From NCBI GenBank assembly GCA_028687435.1, contig JAQUAF010000051.1, positions 1-40,163 of the forward strand: DNA of 40,163 nt, given 5' to 3'. Positions 1 to 8,313 of this stretch are shown here, piece after piece (the first letter of the stretch is position 1; each line of letters starts with the position of its first letter). This stretch comes from Verrucomicrobiia bacterium. GTDB taxonomy: Bacteria; Verrucomicrobiota; Verrucomicrobiia; JABWAM01. The notes beneath the pieces were generated by a model, which ran no database searches, had not been told where the DNA came from, and saw nothing but the letters and a program-made list of their open reading frames with translations. A program made the translations under genes and the position numbers.

Positions 1-22
1 CTCGGGCTTTGAAACTACTGTC

Positions 23-619
23 GTGTCTTCGTCGTTGTGCTCTCATTTTGGTTTAGGGTTCTACACCCAAAACCGTCATTTTTATAGCTTAACCACTGGC
101 CCGATTTTTGGGGTCCACCTAGCATTTTGTAAAGAGAGTTTTTCCGTTTTTCAAAAAGCGTCAAATGCGCCTGCCCCGCAAACAAATGAATTCAATGAGC
201 ATTCTGCGGCAACGCTTCAACAATCCCCAAGTTTTCCATCCACCGAGGTGAGGCAGCGCGTTTTTTCCCCGGTTGTTGTTTTTGGCGGCGGTTTTCTTGC
301 TTTAATGGCGGGGATTGCGCTTGTTGCGACATTGTACGACGTGTGCTCCAGCGCAACTTTTGGTTCTGCTACAACCAAGGGGCAGTGGAGAGAACGCTTT
401 TGCAATGCTTATCCTTTTGCGCGGCAGACAGGCGGCCCCGGACTTCAAACATCCGCTTCTGATTTTGCTTCACGCGTTGGGAAACCCGATAGCACGCAAA
501 CTGTTGGCAGCGAAGCATACTGGTACTACAGGTGCTCTGATGGCGATATTCAAGTGGCCCTTAGTGCGGATTATTTGAATATGGGGCGAATTCTTATCAT
601 TGCCGTAAATGACTATTGA
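23..619 (+). CDS. Unknown single-pass membrane protein, start uncertain
   Basis: I do not recognise this gene. The reading frame is open to the left edge of the window and has no ATG before codon 95, so either the GTG at 23 is used or the gene begins outside. A strong hydrophobic segment lies at about residues 80-105, followed by a soluble tail of about 90 residues. The tail contains GKPDSTQTVGSEAYWYYRC, which resembles the core of SmpA/BamE-like small periplasmic domains; that is a weak resemblance only. The N-terminal 75 residues do not look protein-like and may be untranslated. It precedes a gene with a strong ribosome binding site and could share its transcript. Confidence 0.4.
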   Translation: MSSSLCSHFGLGFYTQNRHFYSLTTGPIFGVHLAFCKESFSVFQKASNAPAPQTNEFNEHSAATLQQSPSFPSTEVRQRVFSPVVVFGGGFLALMAGIALVATLYDVCSSATFGSATTKGQWRERFCNAYPFARQTGGPGLQTSASDFASRVGKPDSTQTVGSEAYWYYRCSDGDIQVALSADYLNMGRILIIAVNDY

Positions 620-648
620 AACACGGCCAACAATTTTAGGAGGGAAAA

Positions 649-1173
649 ATGTTGATAATATTTCTCGTCGTTTTGGGGACCAGTATTTGGGTGTATATTG
701 ACGCACGCAATATCGGAGTAAAAAAAGGGCAATTGAAAGGGGTTGCCGATATGGGACCAATAGGGTGGCTTGCTGTCTGCTTGGGGCTTTGGATTGTCGG
801 CTTCCCTTACTACTTGTTAGTTCGCAGTCAATACAAAAAACTTAATCCGCCTCGCCCAGCAATCCAACCACTGGCCGTTGGGTCACATGTGGCAACAGAT
901 GCGAATTCATCTCCCTTACCACCTGTGTCCTTGGCACCCGATTTTGACGATCAATTGAGAAAACTGGCAAAACTGAAAGAAGAAGGCATTGTTACTGAAA
1001 AAGAATTCATCCAAGAAAAGAAGCGAATACTCGGTCTGAAACAAAGCGCGATACGAGCCCCTGAGGTCGTACCTTGCGCAAAGTGCGGCGAACGACTCAG
1101 ACTTAACGAGGTTGAACGCCACGAATGGCGGTATGAATGTCCATTTTGCAAGGAATGGTCTAATATTTCGTGA
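649..1173 (+). CDS. Membrane protein with SHOCT domain and zinc ribbon
   Basis: A 174-residue protein with an excellent ribosome binding site (AGGAGGG, 637-643) ahead of ATG 649. Two membrane segments are visible at about residues 1-17 and 38-57. A short charged helix pair at about 102-130 (DDQLRKLAKLKEEGIVTEKE) matches the SHOCT pattern, a small oligomerisation domain often found at the ends of bacterial membrane proteins. The C-terminus carries two CxxC pairs (CAKC and CPFC), a zinc-ribbon-like knuckle. The function is unknown. It lies in the cargo part of the integrated element, between two other membrane proteins. Confidence 0.7.
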   Translation: MLIIFLVVLGTSIWVYIDARNIGVKKGQLKGVADMGPIGWLAVCLGLWIVGFPYYLLVRSQYKKLNPPRPAIQPLAVGSHVATDANSSPLPPVSLAPDFDDQLRKLAKLKEEGIVTEKEFIQEKKRILGLKQSAIRAPEVVPCAKCGERLRLNEVERHEWRYECPFCKEWSNIS

Positions 1174-1217
1174 AAACAGTGTGAGCTATCAGAAAATGCC
1201 GCCGCGCCTTTTAAAAA

Positions 1218-1901
1218 ATGAATTCCCCTGACCACACCGAGCAAAGCGAACCATGGATAGTGCAGGAAACCCAGCGCTGGGTGTCCATGCGGATCATCAA
1301 TGCCGACCAACAGGGCCGAATCCTCAAGCTGTACCCCCCGCCAGCCAAAAGCCCCAACCGGTTTGTCATTGGTGGGTTGCTTCTTCTTTCAGTTGGCATT
1401 TGCCTGGTTGGTTGCGTTTCATTTGACTTTATACAAGAGGTGGATAAGGTTGTGTATTACAGCCGTCTGTACTCCGTGAGGCCCCAAAAAATTACAGTGA
1501 TCATGGTTGCTTCAACCAATATGCCAACGGCTGAGCAGGTACATGATACATTGGAGAGGGTCAAGGAGGGATCGGTAGTGATGCCCACGATGATCATAGC
1601 GACATCGACCAATGGGCCCCCGACTAAGCCGGGATCAAGGGTGATGCCAACGGTTGAGCAAATACACGATGCCTTGGAGAAGGTGGATAAAGGATCAATG
1701 GCGACCTTGGTAACCTCGACTAATGTGAACATGCCACCGACGGTGTTCATGGTGACCTCGACTGCGCCAACGGTTAAGCAGGTAAGGGCCACCTTGGAGA
1801 AGGCGGGAAAGGAAGCAATGACGCGGGCGGCAGAAGCCTGGAAAAAGTCAAAGGCGGAGGCGGGCCTTAAGATAGAAGATTATGAGAATGAAAAGCCGTG
1901 A
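1218..1901 (+). CDS. Membrane protein with three tandem repeats
   Basis: A 227-residue protein I do not recognise. One membrane segment lies at about residues 48-66 (LLLLSVGICLVGCVSF). The soluble part holds three related units, each with a core like MPTxEQxHDxLEKVxKGS, separated by Ser/Thr-rich STN stretches. At DNA level the unit starts near 1521, 1643 and 1764, a spacing of about 121 bp, so it probably grew by duplication. The tail is basic and alanine-rich. No Shine-Dalgarno sequence is seen before ATG 1218, so the start is uncertain. The cytoplasmic N-terminus and extracytoplasmic repeats are inferred from the hydrophobic segment. Confidence 0.5.
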   Translation: MNSPDHTEQSEPWIVQETQRWVSMRIINADQQGRILKLYPPPAKSPNRFVIGGLLLLSVGICLVGCVSFDFIQEVDKVVYYSRLYSVRPQKITVIMVASTNMPTAEQVHDTLERVKEGSVVMPTMIIATSTNGPPTKPGSRVMPTVEQIHDALEKVDKGSMATLVTSTNVNMPPTVFMVTSTAPTVKQVRATLEKAGKEAMTRAAEAWKKSKAEAGLKIEDYENEKP

Positions 1902-2481
1902 CGTTTGCTCCGTTTCCGAGACATTGTGCTATTCAGTCTATGGACAATGAAGGCGGACAGGATATGGCGAGGGACAAGGCTCGGGCGGAGGCAGAGGCAT
2001 ATCCGGAAATGCTCAAAACACTTGGCCTTGGTGGCGCGGTTAAACCTCCGTCGGTCAATGCAATCCCTGTGCAAAATAATTGTCGTGGACTGATTGCGCG
2101 AGGAGCAGGAATTGAACGATACCGCGCCATGGAGTGTAGAAGACTTGGCTGAGGGGGCCTTGGTCACTCCAACATTTCCACGATGGCGACGATTTAGGCA
2201 GGGGAATACGGCAGGTTTTTTGCTTGGTCGAGTCAACCCACGTTTGTCGCCACGTCAAGCGTTTGCTGAACTGAATGCGACTCTTGTGAAAACCCTACCG
2301 CCTCTTGCCCTTTTTCTTGAGAAGCTGATGTTTCCAGGCTTTGGCCTTGGCAACTCGGGCCAAAGCGTTTGGGGGTTCTTGTCAGGGATGCCCCAGCCAG
2401 GCGGTTACTCAAGGGAGCCTGGCCGCATTTTCCAAAGAGGGGCTTGGAATTGCCAGTGGGAATGGGGTATAGTGGGGGAGT
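1902..2481. other. Gap without a convincing gene
   Basis: Open frames exist (plus strand 1898-2152 and 2094-2570), but they overlap each other, lack good ribosome binding sites and have no recognisable domain. A short hairpin with GCCAGGC and GCCTGGC arms sits at 2396-2423, upstream of the next gene. The first open frame begins on the stop codon of the gene before it and could encode a small coupled peptide; I cannot support it further. Confidence 0.4.
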
Positions 2482-3471
2482 GTGAAAAACAAAAGGAAAA
2501 CGAAACCCCATCAGGTTGCCAAAACTTCCGCATGCAACTTCAAATATCCGAATGTTTGTCCAGCCTATGATCTTGAAGAGTGGTTGTTGTTCATCCCAAA
2601 AGCAAGTCTGAGCAAGCAGGCAACTGTGCCTTTCTCCATTAAAGATCGGATTTGGAAAAATCTTCAGTTGATCCGGAAAGACCGCGAAGTCGCCAATTTC
2701 TTGAAAAAACATCCTGAATTTTTAACTGCTGCTGAACCACAGCGCCTCATGTGGAGTCAATGGCACCATGGCCTGATGCAGGATGAGCCTTCTCTCTATA
2801 ATGCTATTTTCAAAAACCATCTTGGCTGGCTGCAATATGATCCCCAAAAGGCCGTGTTCATTAAAAATGTGGTCCGCTTGATGAAGATGCTGGAGGGGAC
2901 CTATCGGTCCCCCAACTCGTATTCAAGGGTGCAAACAAAGCTGGGATCAAAGCAGCCATATGCTCAACAACTTCGCAAGTTTGCCGTCACCTTGGCCATG
3001 TGTCTTTTGGTTGCGCGCGAAGCTGTGCAGGAACATCTGAGGGTCCCGCACAAAAAAGGCGAGCGATGTAAGCTTGAAAGTGTTCCTGACTGGGTGTGTG
3101 AATGCAAAAACCTCCCGCCACCAAAAAATGAAAACAACCGTAAAATTTGGTGGCAGGTCGCAAAAAAGGCTCTTAAGGACACCGTCTTGGGACTTTTCTA
3201 TGAAAAGGAAAGGCTGAAAGACTTAACACCAAATTTGAATTCCAAGAAAGAGGTAAAGATAATATTCGACCCGGCTCAAATCAGGAGGCGTTTAAACCAA
3301 AAACCGACTCTTGAAAATGAGTTGGGTGAAAACTTGAAATTTTTCTCGCTTGGGGGACTTAATGTTCGCTACTCAAAAGAAGAAGGGAAAAAAAGGAATG
3401 CCATGGCGGGAGGTTATGCTCTTCTAAAGATAAGTCGGACATTCATGTCCATTGTCAAAGAATTGGGCTGA
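2482..3471 (+). CDS. Unknown basic protein of the element cargo
   Basis: A 329-residue soluble, lysine-rich protein starting at GTG 2482 and following a purine-rich GGGGGAG that lies very close to the start. I recognise no family. It has no signal peptide and no membrane segment. The middle carries a cysteine-containing loop (about residues 193-212, VPDWVCECKNLPPPKNENNR), and the C-terminal part is rich in Lys and Arg, which would suit nucleic-acid binding. It is the largest cargo gene left of the replication module. Its base composition is clearly more AT-rich than the chromosomal genes of this window, consistent with foreign origin. Confidence 0.6.
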   Translation: MKNKRKTKPHQVAKTSACNFKYPNVCPAYDLEEWLLFIPKASLSKQATVPFSIKDRIWKNLQLIRKDREVANFLKKHPEFLTAAEPQRLMWSQWHHGLMQDEPSLYNAIFKNHLGWLQYDPQKAVFIKNVVRLMKMLEGTYRSPNSYSRVQTKLGSKQPYAQQLRKFAVTLAMCLLVAREAVQEHLRVPHKKGERCKLESVPDWVCECKNLPPPKNENNRKIWWQVAKKALKDTVLGLFYEKERLKDLTPNLNSKKEVKIIFDPAQIRRRLNQKPTLENELGENLKFFSLGGLNVRYSKEEGKKRNAMAGGYALLKISRTFMSIVKELG

Positions 3472-3649
3472 TCTTTTTCTTGCCCCATGACCTAGGCATC
3501 ATCGTTTGTAGGGTGTCTGTGGTATTGATGTCGCGCAGTTTTTAATCCCTTTGCCAGCAAGAAAAACCATGGTCAGTTTACCAGATGGCAGCCCCATCGG
3601 GTAAACCTAGAAATTCGCATTTTTTTGCTTTTGGCCCGATGGTCAAGGC

Positions 3650-4066
3650 ATGGTTTTACGCATCACAGAAAAAAGGCAGATGGACTTTTCCGATCTCCAA
3701 GCCATTGACCTGAACATTCTGGCAAAGGCATTCCCTCTAGTCGCGTATGATGAGCTTTCGCGATTTTTGGGTGTATCGCCGACCACTTTGTGGAGATGGC
3801 GCCGACGCGGTGCATTCTCGGTTGTACAAATTTTTGGAAAAATGTTTGTGCGACATGAAGAGATCCAACGGCTTGTTCGGCGCGCTATTGATGGGAAGCT
3901 GATGCCGCAGCCTCGAAAAAAACGTCGGATTCGGCGGGAAGTTTCGTCAGCCGCCAACCCCATCCCATCTGTCAAGGATGGGTCAATTTTAATCGCGAAC
4001 GGAAAAAATGGGGCAAAATCCGTCTCGCTAACAACAAAAAGCCCCACCACCGAAAGGATGCCATGA
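3650..4066 (+). CDS. Helix-turn-helix DNA-binding protein, excisionase-like
   Basis: A 138-residue protein with an HTH_17/MerR-type motif at about residues 31-75: YDELSRFLGVSPTTLWRWRR followed by a wing-like segment ending VRHEEIQRLV. This is the fold of excisionases and small element regulators. The C-terminal half is basic and low-complexity. The start may be ATG 3650 or ATG 3680. Its stop overlaps the ATG of the next gene (ATGA at 4063-4066), so the two are translationally coupled. It leads the replication module, so a role in controlling replication or excision is likely but inferred. Confidence 0.7.
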   Translation: MVLRITEKRQMDFSDLQAIDLNILAKAFPLVAYDELSRFLGVSPTTLWRWRRRGAFSVVQIFGKMFVRHEEIQRLVRRAIDGKLMPQPRKKRRIRREVSSAANPIPSVKDGSILIANGKNGAKSVSLTTKSPTTERMP

Positions 4067-4731
4067 CATCGCAGATCATATCTGACTCGCTAGGGCCAGA
4101 TCAAGCGACCGGCGGCAACAGTGAAACGAGCCGCATAACAACGAAAACCCAAATCCCGGAAAACGGGCCTTCATCTGCCGATCCAACAGGACCAGTTTCG
4201 CCGGCAACCATCTCCGGGGAGCCTATCAGCGCCACAGCGGTGGAACGGTTCCGAGTTCGGTCACCCGAGTTGTGGCTGCGCAGTGGCACCGCCGAATTTT
4301 ATTTGGCCGCCAGACAGGACCGCGAGATCGGATACGTGACCGTGTCAGTGAATGCCTTGCGCGAGGGAGGGTTGATTCCGACGGACAGCCCTGCCTTGGA
4401 ACAAGGCGATTGTTTGGCAGCACAGGTTGGGCGCTGTCTGCTGATTCTCAAAGTCAACAGGGCGTCTCTCGGCACGGCGGCCACCCACTGGCCGGCGGTT
4501 TTGCCCATGCCCCACTGGCGTTCGGAGGGGGGATCTGAGAAGGTCAAAATTCCGGTTACCATCCTTGGTTTCATGGGGTTTAACAAAACTCCTGCGGTGC
4601 GGCGGGTTCGCCGCACGCCGCCGGTATCAGGCCAGCCAGTTTCGACACCGGAAACCACGGGGCCAGCGGAAGATTCGGTTGGGAGGGCAACTTCTGCTGC
4701 AACTCAAGAAAAGATGCCAGTGGCAATTTAA
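4063..4731 (+). CDS. Unknown protein coupled to the HTH gene
   Basis: A 222-residue protein starting inside the stop codon of the HTH gene. The first 55 and last 50 residues are Thr/Ser/Pro-rich and probably disordered. The core (about residues 60-170) looks folded, with alternating hydrophobic segments such as RSPELWLRSGTAEFYLAARQ and AAQVGRCLLILKVNRASLG. No family is recognised. Its place directly before the zinc-finger ORF and primase suggests a replication accessory or control role, which is inference. A perfect 24-bp palindrome follows 16 bp after the stop. Confidence 0.55.
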   Translation: MTSQIISDSLGPDQATGGNSETSRITTKTQIPENGPSSADPTGPVSPATISGEPISATAVERFRVRSPELWLRSGTAEFYLAARQDREIGYVTVSVNALREGGLIPTDSPALEQGDCLAAQVGRCLLILKVNRASLGTAATHWPAVLPMPHWRSEGGSEKVKIPVTILGFMGFNKTPAVRRVRRTPPVSGQPVSTPETTGPAEDSVGRATSAATQEKMPVAI

Positions 4732-4746
4732 ACCTCAACTTGGCGG

Positions 4747-4770
4747 CCCTGCCAGAAATTTCTGGCAGGG
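4747..4770. promoter_or_regulatory. Perfect 24-bp palindrome (operator or hairpin)
   Basis: The two 12-nt arms CCCTGCCAGAAA and TTTCTGGCAGGG abut with no loop. It lies between the stop at 4731 and the ATG at 4783. No T-run follows, so a classic terminator is less likely than a dimeric repressor operator. The HTH protein encoded just upstream is an obvious but untested candidate ligand. Confidence 0.5.
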
Positions 4771-4782
4771 TGCCATTCACCC

Positions 4783-5199
4783 ATGAAATTTTTTCTGAAT
4801 CCAGCGAAAAAGAGGTTTCTCGTACCCTCACATCTTCCCCAAGTTTGCAAACGCTGCCGCCAGCTTAAGATGCCGGATCGCGGACGCTTCTTTCGTAATC
4901 CTTATCGCTACTGTGCATGGCATTGGATTTGTTTTGACTGCCTTTCCAAACCCAGTCGCTTTCCATTCCGGCCAGCCAGCCAAATAATTTTCACTATTGA
5001 AATCCAATGTCGGATCAAAATCAAAATGCCGGGGTATTTGCTGCCGGCCATGCAATGGACGAGAGTCCCAGCACCGGCCCACTTGTCACCGAGGTTCCCG
5101 ATGATCCAGAAATCCCGGAACACATTCAGGAAGAACTGGAAAACCCGGCCCCGGTCGGCGAGCGCCACGCCCAAATGCTGCGGATCGCGGGGTCCCTGA
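4783..5199 (+). CDS. Possible small Cys-rich (zinc-finger) protein
   Basis: The first 60 residues carry VCKRC and, about 25 residues on, CxxxxxCxxC-type spacing (CAWHWICFDC), which reads as a small zinc knuckle. After about position 5010 the frame runs over the primase start in a different frame and looks like a shadow, with many Arg and Pro. A true product may be shorter or frameshifted at its end. It lies between the HTH operon and the primase, where many mobile elements carry small zinc-finger genes. Existence is likely, the C-terminus is doubtful. Confidence 0.4.
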   Translation: MKFFLNPAKKRFLVPSHLPQVCKRCRQLKMPDRGRFFRNPYRYCAWHWICFDCLSKPSRFPFRPASQIIFTIEIQCRIKIKMPGYLLPAMQWTRVPAPAHLSPRFPMIQKSRNTFRKNWKTRPRSASATPKCCGSRGP

Positions 5200-6059
5200 T
5201 CCGCCGGGGCATGGGTTCCCAGGCGCTTTTTGACAGGTTGCGGGGCATGTACGCTGCTCGCGGGCAGAACCAGGTTTCCGATCAGGAAATCAGGGACATC
5301 ATCGCCGGGGTCCAAGGCTATGCCAGGCAATCCCAAGACACTCGCCAGGGAAGTTGGCGGCCTGCCAGATTGTCTCCGGATAAGCAGCGCCAAAACATGG
5401 AGGCATTCCTAGGTGATTTTCGCTGCGGTGAAGCGGACCTGATGGCAAGGTCGCCGGTCCCCATCCACCAACATCCCCTGATCAACGCCATCCGTTTTTT
5501 ACGGATTCTTTACAAGCCGGACGAACTGATCAACATCACTTGGAAATTCCGCGAGGGTGAGGACGGGCGGCTGGCCCCGCGTTTTGGCGAGATCAAGACC
5601 AACGAAGTTTGGCGGCAATTGATGATTGATACCAAACGGGTGCCACAAGGAAAGGGTGGGGCATTGATCCGGTTGAATCCTGTGAATGGGTTTGGCATTG
5701 GAAATCGTGACGTGGTTGCCTGGCGGTTTTGCCTTTTGGAATTCGATGGTTTGCCGCCGGGTCTGCAACTTTCTTTTTTTGCCAAGATCAAGCTGCCCAT
5801 CGCGGCCATCATGACCTCCGGCGGAAAATCTGTCCACGCCTGGGTGATGGTCAATGCACCAGACCAATCCACTTATTGTGCGATTGTAGGCCAATTGTTC
5901 AACCAGCTTCATCCTTTTGGCCTGGACCCTTCAAACAAGAATTCAAGCCGCCTCGGCAGATTTCCGGGTGCCATACGAGTCTGTGGTGCCATCGGCGACG
6001 GCCTGCAACGCCTGCTGTACTTGTGTCCCAACCCCAAACCTGAAGCAATCTATGCCTGA
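5007..6059 (+). CDS. Archaeo-eukaryotic-type DNA primase of mobile element
   Basis: A 350-residue protein. Residues 51-105 (GERHAQMLRIAGSLIRRGMG onward) resemble the helical PriCT domain of element primases. The C-terminal part carries motifs expected of an AEP primase-polymerase: LEFD (244-247) as the acidic motif, SVHAW (275-279) as the sxH motif, and DPSNKNSSRLGRFPG (307-321). It would lay down primers for element replication in the cytoplasm. The helicase start (6052) lies inside its last codons, indicating coupled translation. I infer function from motif order; no single residue has been tested. PriCT at the N-terminus instead of the C-terminus is unusual. Confidence 0.7.
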   Translation: MSDQNQNAGVFAAGHAMDESPSTGPLVTEVPDDPEIPEHIQEELENPAPVGERHAQMLRIAGSLIRRGMGSQALFDRLRGMYAARGQNQVSDQEIRDIIAGVQGYARQSQDTRQGSWRPARLSPDKQRQNMEAFLGDFRCGEADLMARSPVPIHQHPLINAIRFLRILYKPDELINITWKFREGEDGRLAPRFGEIKTNEVWRQLMIDTKRVPQGKGGALIRLNPVNGFGIGNRDVVAWRFCLLEFDGLPPGLQLSFFAKIKLPIAAIMTSGGKSVHAWVMVNAPDQSTYCAIVGQLFNQLHPFGLDPSNKNSSRLGRFPGAIRVCGAIGDGLQRLLYLCPNPKPEAIYA

Positions 6060-7884
6060 TACTATCCCTGAACAACCACAAGACTCGCTTGAACAAGAGG
6101 CCCAAACACCATGCCAGCCGGAACTGGGATCGGCTCCTCAACCGTCTCTCCAAGCCCCGTCATCCTCTCCACCGCCGGTACCGTTTGATCCAAGTATGTT
6201 GACGAAACAGTTGGAACAGGTTCCGTTACCCCATCCTGTCCCGATGCCAGCGGAAGGACAACGGAGATCATCGCAACTCCCTGCAATTTACTACGACGAC
6301 CTGAACATGTGCTACCGGTTTCAGGACGAACGGGGTGAGTGGATTCAGGAGCGGGAAGCCGCCTTGGAGCGCAGGCTCATCTACATGGGATTTTCTTCTG
6401 CTTCTCCGTATCCGGGAGCGTTATCGCCGGTTGATGAAATCTTGGTCGGCATCAACACCAAACATGCCGCATCCTACATTGGACCCTTGGCCGGTTTTTC
6501 AAGTGGGTTTTATATCATCTGCGGTAAACGCGCCTTGATCACTGAATCTCCCGCTATTTTGGAGCCGCGGGAGGGAGATTGGTCCGTCATCCGGCAATTT
6601 ATCGAGGGGCTTCTGGTGGGGGAGAATGTTGATCAACGTCCCTACTTCTTTGGTTGGCTCAAAGTGGGGTATGAAACGCGGCGGGCCGGGCGTCGTCGTC
6701 CCGGTCAAGCACTGACTATTGCGGGGCCACACAACTGCGGAAAGTCGTTTGCTCAAAATGAAATCCTTACCCCCACTTTCGGTGGAAGGTCGGCCAGACC
6801 CTATCAATTTATGACTGGGGGAACTACTTTTAATAGCGACATTTTTGCAGCAGAGCACCTGATGGTTGAAGACGAAGCAGCGTCAGCGGAGCACCGCGCC
6901 CGACGGCATTTTGGGGCTATGATCAAAAGCATCACGGCGACTGATGAGAGTAGATGCCATCCCAAGTTTGGAAAGCCGGTGATGTTGACCCCGTTTTGGC
7001 GGCTTTCCATTACCGTCAACGATGAACCGGAAAATCTCATGGTGTTGCCAATCCTCGACGAAAGCTTGAAGGATAAAATGATCATCTTGAAAGCGTTTTA
7101 CCGTCCCATGCCAATGCCCACAAACACAGATGAGGAGCGGAACGCCTTTATCGCCAAGATTCGCGAGGAGCTTCCATGCTTTCTGCATTTTCTGTGCACG
7201 TGGAGCATTCCCGAAGATCTGCGAAGCGCACGTTATGGCATCACCCACTACCATCACCCCGATATTCTGGCAGCCATCGCCGACTTGGCCCCTGAAGATC
7301 AGTTGCTGGGCATCATCGACAATTCCATCTTCAGACTCCTATCAATAGACCCCGAAGGTTTCATCCATGAGGAGCACTTCTGCCCATGGGAAGGAACCTC
7401 CGGAAGTTTGGAGGAGAAATTGACCTCTGCGGAGTACAACTTTCAGCAAAAAGTTAGAAAACTGCTGTCTTTCAACACGGCCTGCGGCGTGTACTTGGGG
7501 CGGTTGGCCAAAAAGTACCCTGAACGCGTCTCCGAGCGGCGTATCCACGGGCAACGGATCTGGAAGATCATGCCCCCATCCGGTGAGGTGTCAGGGTGTC
7601 AGGGTGTTTCAGGTCCCGAGTGCGTACCCTCTCCTGGTGGGGCACCGGGGGGTCAAGGCATGACGGGGCCGGGAGGTGAGAATCCTTCCGATCCCACGTC
7701 GGAAAGGGCGAACAGAAGAGTGCCTGTCAGTCGCGATATAATACGCCGCATCCAGAGACTGGATTCTCGGAACCCCTCTTCTCTGGGCAATATGGTGCAG
7801 GGGTGTCAGGGTATATCGGGGCCGGAAAGCACGCCGCCGCCAGATCAGGTGTCAGGGTGTCAGAGTGTTTCGGGTTCGGCGTGA
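6052..7884 (+). CDS. SF3-like replicative helicase (DUF5906-type)
   Basis: A 610-residue protein starting at ATG 6052, 8 nt before the end of the primase gene. After a proline-rich N-terminus (1-75) there is an ATPase core: Walker A GPHNCGKSF (225-233), Walker B HLMVEDEA (269-276), and an Asn-containing sensor stretch WRLSITVND (316-324). This layout fits the SF3/D5-like helicases that pair with AEP primases in plasmids, phages and satellites. The last 95 residues are low-complexity (SGCQGVSG), produced by 8-nt DNA repeats at 7587-7872 that do not follow the codon period. The C-terminus is therefore probably dispensable protein sequence hosting DNA sites. Confidence 0.75.
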   Translation: MPDTIPEQPQDSLEQEAQTPCQPELGSAPQPSLQAPSSSPPPVPFDPSMLTKQLEQVPLPHPVPMPAEGQRRSSQLPAIYYDDLNMCYRFQDERGEWIQEREAALERRLIYMGFSSASPYPGALSPVDEILVGINTKHAASYIGPLAGFSSGFYIICGKRALITESPAILEPREGDWSVIRQFIEGLLVGENVDQRPYFFGWLKVGYETRRAGRRRPGQALTIAGPHNCGKSFAQNEILTPTFGGRSARPYQFMTGGTTFNSDIFAAEHLMVEDEAASAEHRARRHFGAMIKSITATDESRCHPKFGKPVMLTPFWRLSITVNDEPENLMVLPILDESLKDKMIILKAFYRPMPMPTNTDEERNAFIAKIREELPCFLHFLCTWSIPEDLRSARYGITHYHHPDILAAIADLAPEDQLLGIIDNSIFRLLSIDPEGFIHEEHFCPWEGTSGSLEEKLTSAEYNFQQKVRKLLSFNTACGVYLGRLAKKYPERVSERRIHGQRIWKIMPPSGEVSGCQGVSGPECVPSPGGAPGGQGMTGPGGENPSDPTSERANRRVPVSRDIIRRIQRLDSRNPSSLGNMVQGCQGISGPESTPPPDQVSGCQSVSGSA

Positions 7885-7925
7885 ACGCTTTCCTGCCATT
7901 TGGTGTAAGGGTGTCAGGGTGTTTT
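7587..7925 (+). repeat. Four iteron-like blocks of 8-nt unit GGTGTCAG
   Basis: Blocks lie at 7587-7610, 7802-7817, 7849-7872 and 7902-7925. The fullest reads GGTGTCAG, GGTGTCAG, GGTGTTTC. Three blocks lie within the helicase gene and the fourth is beyond its stop codon (7884). A period of 8 is not a multiple of 3, so protein coding does not explain it. Direct repeats beside a replication gene are typical of origin iterons bound by the initiator; this role is inferred. Similar units occur in chromosomal gaps elsewhere in the window. Confidence 0.65.
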
Positions 7926-8313
7926 GTAGTCACATAAGGAAAAATGGGGGAAGCATAAAGGGGAAAAGAAAATTGGCATACATGACTGTCAATCACCCTG
8001 CCACCTGCCACAAAAACATGAATTTTTACCGGCGATGAAAACCAATACCAAGTCCCAGACCCCAAGGGTGAGCCATGCAGGAACACATCCCTTGGCACCC
8101 AGGATGGCCCCAGGATCATTCCAAATGGCCAGGGTGAATCAACAATGGGGCTTGGTTCAAGGGTGCATCCATGGCCCCCTGGTGGTTGTTCAAAAAAGGC
8201 ATCAAATTCCCCAAGGCCAAAATGTGGCCCTTTTTCACATTCGTCTATCCTTGGTTTTATGAACATCATCGAGAGTTGGCTTCCCGCCGGTAAACGCCAT
8301 AGGGATCGCTGCC
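7885..8313. other. Non-coding stretch between helicase and integrase
   Basis: No credible gene. The left end holds the last iteron block. Further right are GC-rich short inverted elements, for example CCAAGGG (8062-8068) with CCCTTGG (8089-8095), and several words of the type AAGGGTG and CCAGGGTG. An AT-richer patch lies at 7930-7980. An origin, an integrase promoter or part of the attachment site would fit here. I cannot separate these from sequence alone. Confidence 0.4.

Noticed and set aside
1457..1792. Minus-strand frame opposite the repeat protein
   Set aside because: Its internal repeats only mirror those of the plus-strand gene; no start signal.
2094..2570. 158-residue plus-strand frame before the basic protein
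   Set aside because: No domain, no binding site, overlaps the better-supported gene at 2482.
5917..6051. Longer N-terminus for the helicase
   Set aside because: It lies over the primase catalytic motifs in another frame; ATG 6052 gives the normal overlap and a sensible start.
7587..7925. CRISPR array
   Set aside because: Units are 8 nt and blocks unevenly spaced, with no spacers of uniform length and no cas genes.
7727..8269. 180-residue minus-strand open frame with HPDTLTP repeats
   Set aside because: It runs over the iteron repeats and the helicase end; the repeated peptide is the reverse reading of the 8-mers.
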